64,000 nucleotides of DNA, from the NCBI GenBank assembly GCA_002359315.1, contig DEMS01000028.1, forward strand, positions 62,192 to 126,191. Direction: 5' to 3'. Numbering within the stretch: position 1 is the stretch's first letter; every line of letters begins with the position of its first letter. The notes beneath the pieces were generated by a model. It made no database searches, was not told the DNA's origin, and worked only from the letters and a program-made list of their open reading frames with translations. This document shows, in pieces, positions 52,145 to 61,844 of the stretch. Made by a program: the position numbers and the translations under genes. The DNA comes from Bacteroidetes bacterium UBA2664. GTDB taxonomy: Bacteria; Bacteroidota; Rhodothermia; Balneolales; Balneolaceae.

Positions 52145-52439
52145 AGCAAATCTAAATCTATAAAAAAGTGCTGTTATTTTAATGCTAAGTATATTATAGA
52201 GATTAAAAAATAATGATAACTCTATCAAACTCATTTATTAAACAACGTCGTAAATACAGCTATATTTTTTCGGAATCAATTATATGTTATGCATTGTGAT
52301 CATTCAATTATTTGTTTATCACCCTATGCTTTTTCATGTGCAAATATGGGTGAAATTGTAACACTATTTGGAGGATTTCTATAAATAACCCAAATTGTAG
52401 GAAGTCACATAAACATCAAATCCTGAAAAATTTATCTGC

Positions 52440-53354
52440 ATGAAATTCCTGACCCTGATCATCTTTTCAATAATTTCTATTTTTGCCTCTATTCTGCCTT
52501 CAGATTTGAAAAATAAAGAGTTGAATCAACCCGCAGGGTATTCAGACACGGATACATCTATTCGGGCTATGACGTTTAACATTCGGTTTGATAACCCGAA
52601 TGACGGACCCGATGCATGGCCAAACAGGAAGGAGTTTGTGGCAAGTACAATCCGATTTAATCGAGCAGATATTATCGGTACTCAAGAAGGAAGGCATCAT
52701 CAGTTGGTTGATTTGGAAAATTTATTGGATGGATTCAAATGGATCGGTGTTGGCCGTGATGCCGGTGATGATAAGGGTGAATTTACTGCGATTTTCTATC
52801 GTTCAGAACGATTTGAAGTGATCGAAGAAGGTACTTTCTGGCATTCAACGACACCGGATGTTCCGGGGAGTAAGGGGTGGGATACCGCCATACCCCGAAT
52901 AACAACCTGGGTCAGATTTAATGACATTGCAAATAATCGTACTTTCATCACTTTTAACACGCATTATGATCATATCGGGGAAATTGCACGAAAAGAGAGC
53001 TCACGCCTCATTTTGCGAAAAATTCACGATTTGGCGGATGGTGATCCGGTCATTTTAATGGGTGATTTTAACACAACCGAAGCGGAGAAGCCCTATAAAA
53101 TAATTACCGACCCTGATCTGGGTCCTGTAAATCTGGAGCTTTTTGATGGTTTTTATCACTCAGTTTATGGTCACCACGGACCTACTTCAACCTGGAATGG
53201 TTTTGAGCGAATATTCCCGGATCGCAGAATTGATTACATCTTTGTGGACTCCAACTTCAGAGTATACCAACATGGAATTCTGGCAGACTCTAAAAATGGT
53301 CAATTCCCATCCGACCACCTGCCTGTTGTAGCCGATATCAAATTTATGGATTGA
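52440..53354 (+). CDS. Secreted endonuclease/exonuclease/phosphatase-fold protein
   Basis: A 304-residue exported hydrolase. Signal peptide about 1-20. Family residues: Asn in MTFNIRFDNPNDG near residue 48, Glu in GTQEGRHHQL near 81, catalytic His/Asp in THYDHIG near 173 and MGDFNTTE near 210, and the closing SDHLPVVADI His/Asp near 292. All are intact. Members cleave phosphodiesters in nucleic acids, phosphoinositides or sphingolipids; in Bacteroidota many are extracytoplasmic with unknown substrates. It converges on galE. Confidence 0.9.
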   Translation: MKFLTLIIFSIISIFASILPSDLKNKELNQPAGYSDTDTSIRAMTFNIRFDNPNDGPDAWPNRKEFVASTIRFNRADIIGTQEGRHHQLVDLENLLDGFKWIGVGRDAGDDKGEFTAIFYRSERFEVIEEGTFWHSTTPDVPGSKGWDTAIPRITTWVRFNDIANNRTFITFNTHYDHIGEIARKESSRLILRKIHDLADGDPVILMGDFNTTEAEKPYKIITDPDLGPVNLELFDGFYHSVYGHHGPTSTWNGFERIFPDRRIDYIFVDSNFRVYQHGILADSKNGQFPSDHLPVVADIKFMD

Positions 53355-53430
53355 TCTTTTGAACCCGGTTTTATCTATCGCAACTGAATTCAGCGATTAG
53401 AGCGGATCTCATCAATTCCAATTGGAGTGA

Positions 53431-54459
53431 TCAGTTGGAATCGGTCTTGTCAAACCCATTAGGATTCATCGATTGCCATCTCCAGGCATCTCTGCACATG
53501 TCTTCTAAATCCCGTTCTGTACTCCAGTTTAGTTCCTTAGCTGCTTTGGAGACATCCGCATAACAAACGGCAGCATCGCCGGGGCGTCGGGATACAAACT
53601 TGTATGGAATCGTAACACCGTTAGCCTTTTCAAATGCTTTTACAACATCCAATACACTGCTACCCTTTCCCGTACCCAAATTGTATGTATAGAGTCCCGA
53701 TGATTCGGCTAATTTTTCAAGACATTTAAGATGGCCAATCGCCAGATCAACGACATGTATATAGTCCCGAACACCGGTTCCATCATGTGTTTCATAATCA
53801 TCACCATATATTCTCAAATAATCGAGTTTCCCAACGGCAACCTGAGTGATGTAAGGAAATAGGTTATTTGGAATTCCATTGGGATCTTCACCGATTAATC
53901 CGCTTTCATGAGCCCCTACAGGATTAAAATATCTCAATAGGGCAATTCTCCATGATGAATCCGATGTATATAAATCACGAAAAATATTTTCGATCCCCAA
54001 TTTTGTAGCACCATATGGATTTACAGAAGTGAGTTTACTCTCTTCAGTAATTGGAGATTCATCCGGATCCCCATAAACGGTTGCTGATGAGCTGAAAACA
54101 ATTTTTTTAACATCATGTTCAACCATTACTTCACACAGATTGAGCGTCCCTGTAATATTATTCTGATAGTATTTAAGAGGTTCTTTTACCGACTCACCAA
54201 CGGCCTTAAGGCCGGCAAAATGTATGACGGAATCAAAACTATACTTACTAAAGAGATGTTGAAGACCTTTTTTGTCTAAAAGATCTATCTTATGAAAAGT
54301 AATTTTATTGCCACTGATTTTTTCAACGCGTTTTAGGGATTCTTTTTTACTGTTTGACAAGTTATCTAAAACAACGACATCATAGTTTTTTTTGAGAAGT
54401 TCCAGTACAGTATGGCTGCCAATAAAACCGGTCCCACCTGTGATTAGTATTTGATCCAT
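53431..54459 (-). CDS. galE: UDP-glucose 4-epimerase
   Basis: A 342-residue NAD-dependent short-chain dehydrogenase/reductase interconverting UDP-glucose and UDP-galactose. It has the GGTGFIGSH NAD motif at residues 8-16, Ser-rich SSSATVYGDP near 122, the catalytic YGATK (Tyr-x3-Lys) near 148, and RYFNPVGAHESG near 176. Length is standard. The neighbouring polysaccharide genes suggest it provides UDP-Gal or UDP-GalNAc for surface sugars. It follows the Hpt gene by about 60 bases. Confidence 0.95.
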   Translation of the reverse strand: MDQILITGGTGFIGSHTVLELLKKNYDVVVLDNLSNSKKESLKRVEKISGNKITFHKIDLLDKKGLQHLFSKYSFDSVIHFAGLKAVGESVKEPLKYYQNNITGTLNLCEVMVEHDVKKIVFSSSATVYGDPDESPITEESKLTSVNPYGATKLGIENIFRDLYTSDSSWRIALLRYFNPVGAHESGLIGEDPNGIPNNLFPYITQVAVGKLDYLRIYGDDYETHDGTGVRDYIHVVDLAIGHLKCLEKLAESSGLYTYNLGTGKGSSVLDVVKAFEKANGVTIPYKFVSRRPGDAAVCYADVSKAAKELNWSTERDLEDMCRDAWRWQSMNPNGFDKTDSN

Positions 54460-54520
54460 AGATAAGCGTTAAAAAAATTTGTTCTTCTGATGAGTGTCTA
54501 AATAATAAAACTGATCAGTC

Positions 54521-54871
54521 CTAAGGAGCTTCAATCAAATTCTCCAATTCTTTGAGTAATATTTCACAGTAAGCATCCATTTTCTCTAATACGGTATTTA
54601 ATTCTTCATCAGACAGATTATCTTGAATCACCAGTTTAGATTTTTCATAAAGCTCCAATAATCCATGAAGATTCATCATTTGCGCGACTGGCTTTACCTT
54701 ATGTCCGGTTGTTCTGAGACTGGCCAGATCCCGGTTCGATAAATGTTTGTCAAAATTTTCCTTAAACTCTGTAAAAGAGATAATGGAGACTTGCACAAAC
54801 TCATCCAGATAATCATCATCACCATAGAGTAAATTTTTAATAACCTCTCTATCAACAATTGGTTTATTCAC
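54521..54871 (-). CDS. Stand-alone histidine-phosphotransfer (Hpt) protein
   Basis: A 116-residue helical protein. The four-helix Hpt domain places the phospho-acceptor His in RTTGHKVKPVAQMMNL near residue 56, matching the HxxKPSA/V core of the family, and it is followed by LLELYEKSKL. Such proteins relay phosphate between hybrid kinases and response regulators. No kinase or regulator is adjacent, so its partners are elsewhere. It lies 8 bases after the thioesterase gene stop, and galE is downstream. Confidence 0.85.
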   Translation of the reverse strand: MNKPIVDREVIKNLLYGDDDYLDEFVQVSIISFTEFKENFDKHLSNRDLASLRTTGHKVKPVAQMMNLHGLLELYEKSKLVIQDNLSDEELNTVLEKMDAYCEILLKELENLIEAP

Positions 54872-54879
54872 ACTCTTTT

Positions 54880-55251
54880 TTATTCGTTTGCGGGTTCACT
54901 TATTCCATGAGGTGTCGGTTTACTTTCATCATCCAGATGAACAAAAACGATCTTATCAATACGTATAATTGGTTTTTGTGTGAATTTGTGCCTGACTTCA
55001 CACCTTACAGTAATGGAAGTTTTTCCAAATGCAACGGTCTGCATGCCAATTTCAATGATATCACCCAATTTTGCTGAACTTACAAAATCAATTTCAGACA
55101 TGAATTTTGTTGCAATGTTTCCTTTACCCAATTGACAAATTACATAAATAGCTGCTTCTTCATCTATCCAGGCCAAAACAGACCCGCCAAAAAGAGTGCC
55201 ATGAGCATTTAAGTCTTCCGGCTTTATAAGCTTCCGGCTAAAAAATCGCAT
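54880..55251 (-). CDS. Acyl-CoA thioesterase, hotdog fold (YciA-like)
   Basis: From the ATG at 55251 the product is 123 residues: MRFFSRKLIKPEDLNAHGTL with FGGSVLAWIDEEAA, the catalytic motif of YciA/BFIT-type hotdog thioesterases (Asn/His/Gly and Asp). KFMSEIDFVSSAKLGDIIEI is the conserved substrate strand. The frame stays open to 55455, but the 68-residue extension has no family similarity that I can see and contains no domain, so it is left out. The enzyme hydrolyses acyl-CoA to free acid and CoA. It is the first gene before the Hpt and galE genes. Confidence 0.85.
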   Translation of the reverse strand: MRFFSRKLIKPEDLNAHGTLFGGSVLAWIDEEAAIYVICQLGKGNIATKFMSEIDFVSSAKLGDIIEIGMQTVAFGKTSITVRCEVRHKFTQKPIIRIDKIVFVHLDDESKPTPHGISEPANE

Positions 55252-55758
55252 TTCTGGAAATTGTTTAGGCACTTTGTTCAGTATATAAATAGTTGATATT
55301 TGTAAAGCATCCAAGCAGGGTTTATAAGTATAACAAATTTTAAAGAAATCAGAGGGTTGATTTCTAAAATTTCGATTCATCAAGTCAGAGTCTTTAATGT
55401 AGTTTAATCTATTATCATTTCCTTTTTGAATGCCTTGGCAAATCTTAACAGCCAATTAACACTAAGAATGTTATCAATGTTTACATTAATGCAGTTTAAC
55501 TAAAAAGTTTTACTATCAAATAACGGCAAAAAGGTTCATGTGAAAGTGGGCCTTTTTTATTTCACGGGTTTGTATCGTCTCTCGACTTTACTATCTTCAA
55601 TTCTTAAAATTAGATTCATCAAAAGTGGGTGAAAAAATTTCATCCGATAGTTGAATACATTTTTTTAGTTTAAATTGATTTAGTTGTAAATGTAGTGTTC
55701 ATACAATAACACTAATTCCAATTTCTGCTCGTAGGATTGAAATATTAAATTATAACTT
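55252..55758. other. Intergenic region before the polysaccharide operon
   Basis: Apart from the unlikely thioesterase extension (to 55455), about 300 bases are without a gene. It contains a terminator-like hairpin at 55528-55557 and AT-rich sequence up to the WecA-like TTG start. No antiterminator-type conserved box was recognised. Confidence 0.5.
55528..55557 (+). terminator. Hairpin with T run upstream of the polysaccharide operon
   Basis: AAAAAGGTTCA and TGGGCCTTTTT pair as an 11-bp stem (two G-T pairs) around an 8-base loop, followed by a T run. No plus-strand gene lies just upstream. It may be an attenuator in a leader, or the end of an unseen small transcript. Confidence 0.5.
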
Positions 55759-56817
55759 TTGCCTTATCTACCAATCATTATTGTCGCGTTTTTGGTTGCA
55801 TTTGTAAACTATATGTTTACCAAATGGTTCATTAAATACGCTCGGGTAAAACGTATTACAGATATTCCATCAGAGAGAAGTTCACATGTTCGGCCCACTC
55901 CAAGAGGTGGAGGAGTTGGATTTGTCGGATTCCTATTCATTACATTTTCTGCTTACCTGATTATCTTTGGTTCACACTTGGGAATTGATGTCCTGATTTT
56001 CCTTATGGCATTATTACTTATTTCTGTATTGGGTTGGTTTGATGACAGAAATAATCTTTCAAGAAGAGCACGATTTGGCGTGCAACTTATTGCATCCTTA
56101 CTGATCCTTATTTTTATTCAAAATTTAAGCCATATTGCCATTCCATCCATAGGAGTATTTTCATTGGGAATATTGGGTTTTGTTGCAGGTATTATTTGGA
56201 TTACCGGTGTCACAAATATCTATAATTTTATGGATGGAGTCGACGGGCTTTCATCAGTTCAAGCTATATCGGCTACTGCAGGTTGGTGTATCTTGTTTTA
56301 CATCTATCAACAACAAGATCTTTTTGTACTAAATATATTTGTAGCTGCAGGTGTTATCGGGTTTTTATTTCTAAATTGGTCACCGGCCAGGATTTTTATG
56401 GGTGATGTCGGGAGTCTTTTTCTGGGATTTTTATTTGGTGTAATGCCGTTGATGGCCAGTGCATATTCAAATCAAATTGATTCAGGTGAAGCATTATGGT
56501 TTGGGGCAATTCTGCTCTGGCCATTTCTGTTTGATGGAGCCTTCACAATTATAAGACGATTTTTAAATAAGGAGAATATCTTCGAGGCACATCGATCACA
56601 TCTGTATCAACGATTAAACATTATTGGATGGTCGCATAAAAAAATATCATCTCACTATGCTCTATTTTCCATTTTCAGTTTAATCATAGGATTATATTAT
56701 ATGTGGGGCAGTGAAATAGAGAGAGTCATTGCCATCACTTTGCTGATTGTCTCATCTTTTATCTTTGCATTATTTGTAAATAATCGTGAAGCAGCATCAG
56801 CAAAGGCAGAGATCTAA
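55759..56817 (+). CDS. WecA/MraY-type polyprenyl-phosphate sugar-1-phosphate transferase
   Basis: A 352-residue integral membrane enzyme that starts lipid-linked glycan synthesis by moving a sugar-1-phosphate (often GlcNAc) to undecaprenyl phosphate. About ten membrane segments. Family motifs: SSHVRPTPRGGGVGFV near residue 40, GWFDDRNNLSRR near 91, NIYNFMDGVDGLSSV near 153, FMGDVGSLFLGF near 213, and AHRSHLYQRL near 275. The start is TTG: the first membrane segment begins right after it and the next ATG would cut into it. It is first in the plus-strand surface-glycan series. Confidence 0.92.
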   Translation: MPYLPIIIVAFLVAFVNYMFTKWFIKYARVKRITDIPSERSSHVRPTPRGGGVGFVGFLFITFSAYLIIFGSHLGIDVLIFLMALLLISVLGWFDDRNNLSRRARFGVQLIASLLILIFIQNLSHIAIPSIGVFSLGILGFVAGIIWITGVTNIYNFMDGVDGLSSVQAISATAGWCILFYIYQQQDLFVLNIFVAAGVIGFLFLNWSPARIFMGDVGSLFLGFLFGVMPLMASAYSNQIDSGEALWFGAILLWPFLFDGAFTIIRRFLNKENIFEAHRSHLYQRLNIIGWSHKKISSHYALFSIFSLIIGLYYMWGSEIERVIAITLLIVSSFIFALFVNNREAASAKAEI

Positions 56818-57054
56818 ATGTTCGTTAAATAAGAAAAAAGTGTAGTTTTATATAAATTTCTTACATAATTAGAATAAATTTTCACCTTCAGGAATCGTGG
56901 CTCTCGTTATGTTCCTGTTATTCCCAATAGGGGTGAGGATCTGCCACTGCTTTGCAGCTTTTCAGATTTCACTTAATTCATTTTTCATTTCCCAAATCTG
57001 TCAATTTGCCTTATCTTTCCCGTCTTAAAAATTATCATCAAAACAGATTATTAA

Positions 57055-58383
57055 ATGGACATTGATTCACAATTACTTGCTATAAAAAAGAGAGAATATA
57101 AAGTTGGCATTATTGGACTTGGGTATGTTGGCCTTCCGCTGATGTGGACATTTTATAAGAATGATATGCCGGTTATCGGATTTGATGTAGACCAGTATAA
57201 AGTAGACTGCATCCGGGATGGAATCCCATATATCAAACATCTTGGAACGGATAAAATGGATGAGCTCTCTAAGTCGGATATATGTGAATCGACAACTGAT
57301 TTTAGCCGATTAAGAGAACCTGATGCCCTTCTAATGTGTGTGCCAACTCCGCTTAGTACTCAAAGAGATCCGGATATGAGTTATGTTGAAGAAACAACAA
57401 AAACAATATCAAAGTACTTGCGAAAGGGACAGCTCGTCATCTTAGAATCTACAACATGGCCCGGAACAACCGAAGAATTGATCATTCCAATCCTTGAAAG
57501 AGAGAGTGGATTAATAGCCGGAGAGGATTTTTATGTAGCTTACAGCCCTGAAAGAGAAGACCCGGGGAATGCTAATTTTAATACTTCGAAAATCCCAAAA
57601 GTAGTGGGTGGGCACGGTGCAAATGCCCTTAAACTGGCATGTGCTCTTTATGATACCTCAATTGTAAAAACAGTTCCGGTAACAGATACGAAAACAGCAG
57701 AAGCCGTAAAGCTTACTGAGAATATATTCCGGTCTGTAAACATCGCATTGGTGAATGAGTTAAAAGTCGTCTATAGTGAAATGGGAATTGATGTGCATGA
57801 AGTACTGGATGCAGCCGATACAAAACCATTCGGATTTATGAAATTTACACCGGGTCCGGGATTGGGCGGACATTGCATTCCCATTGACCCGTTTTATCTG
57901 ACCTGGAAAGCCAGAGAATTTGAGCAAGACACAAAATTTATTGAACTGGCCGGACAAATAAATACATATATGCCAAAATATGTTGTTCAAAAAACGGTAG
58001 AAGCTTTAAATAGTCACAAAAAATCAATCAATGGCAGTAAAATACTCTTAATTGGTTTGGCTTATAAACCTGACGTGGATGATGACCGGGAATCACCAAC
58101 ATATAAATTAATGGATTACTTTACGGAGATGGGAGCAGAGATTTCTTATTATGATCCACATTTGCCTGTAATCAAAAAAACACGTGAACACGCTCATTGG
58201 GCCGGGAAGCAATCTATTGAATGGAATAAGAAGAACATTCAATCAGCAGACGTAGTCGTAATTTCTACGAATCATTCTGAAATTGATTACAATGATCTGG
58301 CAGATTGGAGCCAATTAATTGTAGATACAAGAAATTCTGTTAAGTCCGGAACAAAAAACTCCAGGAAAATCTTTAAAGCTTAA
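57055..58383 (+). CDS. UDP-N-acetylglucosamine/mannosamine 6-dehydrogenase (WbpA/WecC-like)
   Basis: A 442-residue NAD-dependent sugar-nucleotide dehydrogenase. NAD-binding GIIGLGYVGLPL is at residues 19-30. The two-step oxidation motif GGHCIPIDPFYLTWKA places catalytic Cys near 275, and the C-terminal domain has LIGLAYKPDVDDDRESP near 325. The sequence is closer to the WbpA group, making UDP-GlcNAcA, than to UDP-glucose dehydrogenase; this is inference from motif form. It fits a surface polysaccharide containing uronic acids. Confidence 0.92.
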   Translation: MDIDSQLLAIKKREYKVGIIGLGYVGLPLMWTFYKNDMPVIGFDVDQYKVDCIRDGIPYIKHLGTDKMDELSKSDICESTTDFSRLREPDALLMCVPTPLSTQRDPDMSYVEETTKTISKYLRKGQLVILESTTWPGTTEELIIPILERESGLIAGEDFYVAYSPEREDPGNANFNTSKIPKVVGGHGANALKLACALYDTSIVKTVPVTDTKTAEAVKLTENIFRSVNIALVNELKVVYSEMGIDVHEVLDAADTKPFGFMKFTPGPGLGGHCIPIDPFYLTWKAREFEQDTKFIELAGQINTYMPKYVVQKTVEALNSHKKSINGSKILLIGLAYKPDVDDDRESPTYKLMDYFTEMGAEISYYDPHLPVIKKTREHAHWAGKQSIEWNKKNIQSADVVVISTNHSEIDYNDLADWSQLIVDTRNSVKSGTKNSRKIFKA

Positions 58384-58634
58384 TTTCTATACAATACATA
58401 GGTGTGTGAACGGAGGTATTAAAAAATTGTGATTCCATTCGAAGTATTGGAAACCCTTTAAAAATCAAATATTTCAATAATATTATATCTGTTTTTGGTT
58501 TATATAAAACACCATCTAATTACAGTGACAAAAGCTTTGCTTATAAGTATGAAAAGTTTTAACTATTTTGCATAGTTACCTATTTAGTATAATAATGTTA
58601 TCAAACCACATATAAATACCGGACATACAGTTAA

Positions 58635-60497
58635 ATGTTGAAGAAATTTTCAAACTATAGGGATTGGTGGAAGTTTTTTGTTGAGGTCTTTGCGTGGACT
58701 TTACTTACGATACTCTCATTCATGCTGCGCCTGGATGGGGATCTTTCAGGATATGGAACAGAGGTGTTTCAAGTTTCTGCATCATTGTTGGGTTTAAAAA
58801 TTATTGTAGTTTACCTATTTGGTACATTCAGACAATCCTGGAGAAATACCGGATTCAGAGATCTGATAACACTGATTAAGTCAGTAACCACGGTTTCTGC
58901 CATCTATTTTTTGTCAGTTATCGTATTCAGAGATCAAATAACAATTCCACTTTCCGTACCTATAATAGAATTTTTTCTATCACTTCTTGTTTTAGGAGGA
59001 ATTAGAGTTGGTACCCGATTTTTCATTGTCTATTGGAATCCAAATAAGAATAAGACAACAGAAAACCGCCGAGTTTTAATTGCCGGTGCAGGTGAAAGTG
59101 GGAATATGGCAGTAAGAGAGATGTTGAGGCATCCTGAAGCAGGTATGCAACCGGTTGCCTTTTTGGATGATGATCGGTCAAAACATGGGCAAAAATTTCT
59201 TGGATTGCCGGTTGTGGGTGGTATTGATGAAATGGTAGCAGCAGTAAATGATTTAAGGATTGATGAAATCCTTATTGCGATGCCTTCTGAATCGGGAAAA
59301 GTGATCAGACGAGTGGTTAATATTGCGAGTAAAAGTGATGTGAATTACCGTATTATTCCAAGTATCTATGACCTGATCAGTGGAAAAGTAACGATCAATC
59401 AGATTAGAAATGTTGATGTTGAAGATCTTCTCAGAAGAAAACCGGTTCAACTTGAAACATCACTGATTGAAAACTATCTGAAGAATAAAGTTGTATTGGT
59501 AACCGGTGCCGGCGGGTCAATTGGCTCAGAAATCGTTGTTCAGCTATCCAGATTTAAACCTCGCAAAGTAATATTGTTGGGAAGAGGTGAAAATAGTATT
59601 CACACACTAATCAATGATATAAACTATAAACTGCTCAATCTAACATATTCTGTTAGAATTGGAGACGTCCGGGATTATCAATCCATGGAGAGGCTTTTTC
59701 TTGATGAAAAACCGGAGGTTATATTCCATGCTGCAGCGCATAAACATGTGCCGTTAATGGAGTCAAATCCGGAGCAAGCCGTACTTAACAATGTTGAAGG
59801 CACAAGGAATCTGGTAAATTTATCAGTGAAATATAATGTGAAGCATTTTGTGAATATTTCAACTGATAAAGCAGTGAACCCGATGTCTGTAATGGGAGCC
59901 ACCAAACGTATTTCGGAACAAATAGTACAGTGGGGTGCCACTCAAGTAGAAGATGATCAGGTTTATGTCTCTGTTAGATTTGGAAATGTGTTGGGCAGCA
60001 GAGGGAGTGTGATTCCAAAATTTAAGGAGCAAATTAAGCGTGGAGGTCCAATCACTGTCACTCATCCGGATATGATACGATATTTCATGACCATTCCTGA
60101 AGCTTCACAATTGGTATTGCAATCCGGAGCAATGGGGATGAATGGATCTGTATTTGTTTTAGATATGGGTGATCCCGTAAATATCGAAAAAATGGCTCGG
60201 GATTTGATAAAACTATCCGGATTAGAACCTGATAAAGATATTAAAATAGAATATTCAGGGATTCGACCCGGCGAAAAATTATTTGAAGAATTGTTAACTG
60301 CGGAAGAGGGAACCGATATTACACATCACAATAAAATCTATGTTGCAAAGAGCTTGGATGTTATCAGTAATCTTACAAATAGATTAAATTATCTGATTGA
60401 AATGGCAAACAAAGGTGATAGCTATCAAATTAAAATGGCGATTAAAGAGATCGTACCCTCTTATAATTACGATCAAAAAGAAGTGGTAAATTTTTAA
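58635..60497 (+). CDS. PglF/CapD-type UDP-sugar 4,6-dehydratase with membrane N-terminus
   Basis: A 620-residue two-part protein. Four membrane segments (about 12-110) and a CoA-binding-like Rossmann domain with VLIAGAGESGN near residue 150 precede the catalytic extended SDR domain with VLVTGAGGSIGSE near 288. The active site reads MSVMGATKR, Met in place of the usual Tyr of YxxxK; this is typical of the PglF/WbpM group and not a defect. It makes UDP-4-keto-6-deoxy-GlcNAc, precursor of bacillosamine- or QuiNAc-type sugars. Neighbours on both sides are surface-glycan genes. Confidence 0.93.
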   Translation: MLKKFSNYRDWWKFFVEVFAWTLLTILSFMLRLDGDLSGYGTEVFQVSASLLGLKIIVVYLFGTFRQSWRNTGFRDLITLIKSVTTVSAIYFLSVIVFRDQITIPLSVPIIEFFLSLLVLGGIRVGTRFFIVYWNPNKNKTTENRRVLIAGAGESGNMAVREMLRHPEAGMQPVAFLDDDRSKHGQKFLGLPVVGGIDEMVAAVNDLRIDEILIAMPSESGKVIRRVVNIASKSDVNYRIIPSIYDLISGKVTINQIRNVDVEDLLRRKPVQLETSLIENYLKNKVVLVTGAGGSIGSEIVVQLSRFKPRKVILLGRGENSIHTLINDINYKLLNLTYSVRIGDVRDYQSMERLFLDEKPEVIFHAAAHKHVPLMESNPEQAVLNNVEGTRNLVNLSVKYNVKHFVNISTDKAVNPMSVMGATKRISEQIVQWGATQVEDDQVYVSVRFGNVLGSRGSVIPKFKEQIKRGGPITVTHPDMIRYFMTIPEASQLVLQSGAMGMNGSVFVLDMGDPVNIEKMARDLIKLSGLEPDKDIKIEYSGIRPGEKLFEELLTAEEGTDITHHNKIYVAKSLDVISNLTNRLNYLIEMANKGDSYQIKMAIKEIVPSYNYDQKEVVNF

Positions 60498-60590
60498 TTT
60501 AAATTAAAATTTTCCTTATAAAAATTGTTCACACCCACGATTGTTTATTTTTTAAACCTTTCCGTTAAATAAGTTAAAACAAGCTCAGAT

Positions 60591-61844
60591 TTGAATAAAA
60601 AAGATTCCGAATATCCAGATAATAGTAATGATCGACAGATCAGGAAAAAGGATAGTATTGAGGAATACAGATTAGTCCCAATGGATGCTTATGAATATGA
60701 AGATGAACAAATCATCGACATTATTGGCATCTTTAAAGATATTTGGAACCAACGCAGGTTCATTTTTATTGTAACAGCGGTTTGCTTCACTATTGGATTA
60801 CTGGTGTATGCCGGGAGTGAACGAGTCTATTATTCAGAAGCTAAACTGTTGCCGGAATCATCAAACGAAACGAGTCAGTTGGGTCAAATTTTTCAGCAAG
60901 CTGAAAATATATTTGGCATTCAAAGGCAGGGAGAGGAGGAGGGAATCGGTGTTGCGATGTATCCTTACATTGTCGAAAGTATACCTTTTCAAATTGAGTT
61001 AATGCAAGAGGAGATCTATTTTAGTGATCTTGGTGAACGCATTACAATATTTGAATATTTTACAGAACATTATGAACCAAGTGCAGTTAGCCGGTTCTAT
61101 GATTTTCTGTGGAATATCACATTTGGCCTTCCAAATACCATTATGAATATTATTAATTGGTTTGGAAGTGATGGAGTGGATGAAATAGGAACTATTGATT
61201 TTTCACAATATAGTGATTTTGAACAGCCAACGGCTGTAAACCGTTACATTCGATCGGTAGCCAATATTGTAACCGGTTATATATCCATCCAGAGGGAAGC
61301 TCAGTCCGGTTTTATCATTGTGGGTGTATCTCTTCCTGATCCGATTGCATCAACCGAGATGGTTATTTTAGTTAAAAACCTCCTGAAGGATTACGTTATT
61401 GAGTATAGAACTGAAAAAGCATTAAGTAATCTTCTATTTATTGAGGAACAATATGTAGAAGCAAAACGAGAATTTGAGGTGTTGCAAGACTCACTTGCCA
61501 GGTTCCAGGATCAAAATGTTAATCCATCCAGACAAGCTCTTATCATACAGCAAGAACGACTTCAATTTGAAGTTGATATGGCCTTTGCCCTCTACAGTAA
61601 TATCGGAAGACGATATCAGGAAGCCCAGATTACGGTTCAGGAGGAAACACCAGTCTTCAGAACTCATGAACCTGCAATCATCCCAACACAACCGTCACAG
61701 CCAAAAGCCGAAAGGTATTTGATTGGGTCGCTGTTTGTGGGTGTCTTTGGAGGCATCATGCTGTTATATGGTTTAAGAGGGTTGAGATATTTTAGAGAAG
61801 AGTTCGATAAAAAGGAAATAACATCAAACCAAGAGTCAGTTTGA
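60591..61844 (+). CDS. Wzz-like polysaccharide chain-length determinant
   Basis: A 417-residue protein of the Wzz family. A hydrophilic acidic N-terminus (1-48) is followed by a membrane segment (about 50-72) and a periplasmic coiled-coil-rich domain (about 75-375, heptads around 270-320). A Pro-rich turn (PTQPSQPKAE) precedes a second membrane segment (about 380-400). It sets O-antigen or exopolysaccharide length. The first start is TTG; Met at residue 30 (VPMDAYEYE) is an alternative. Its stop shares TTGA with the next gene's start. Confidence 0.88.
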   Translation: MNKKDSEYPDNSNDRQIRKKDSIEEYRLVPMDAYEYEDEQIIDIIGIFKDIWNQRRFIFIVTAVCFTIGLLVYAGSERVYYSEAKLLPESSNETSQLGQIFQQAENIFGIQRQGEEEGIGVAMYPYIVESIPFQIELMQEEIYFSDLGERITIFEYFTEHYEPSAVSRFYDFLWNITFGLPNTIMNIINWFGSDGVDEIGTIDFSQYSDFEQPTAVNRYIRSVANIVTGYISIQREAQSGFIIVGVSLPDPIASTEMVILVKNLLKDYVIEYRTEKALSNLLFIEEQYVEAKREFEVLQDSLARFQDQNVNPSRQALIIQQERLQFEVDMAFALYSNIGRRYQEAQITVQEETPVFRTHEPAIIPTQPSQPKAERYLIGSLFVGVFGGIMLLYGLRGLRYFREEFDKKEITSNQESV

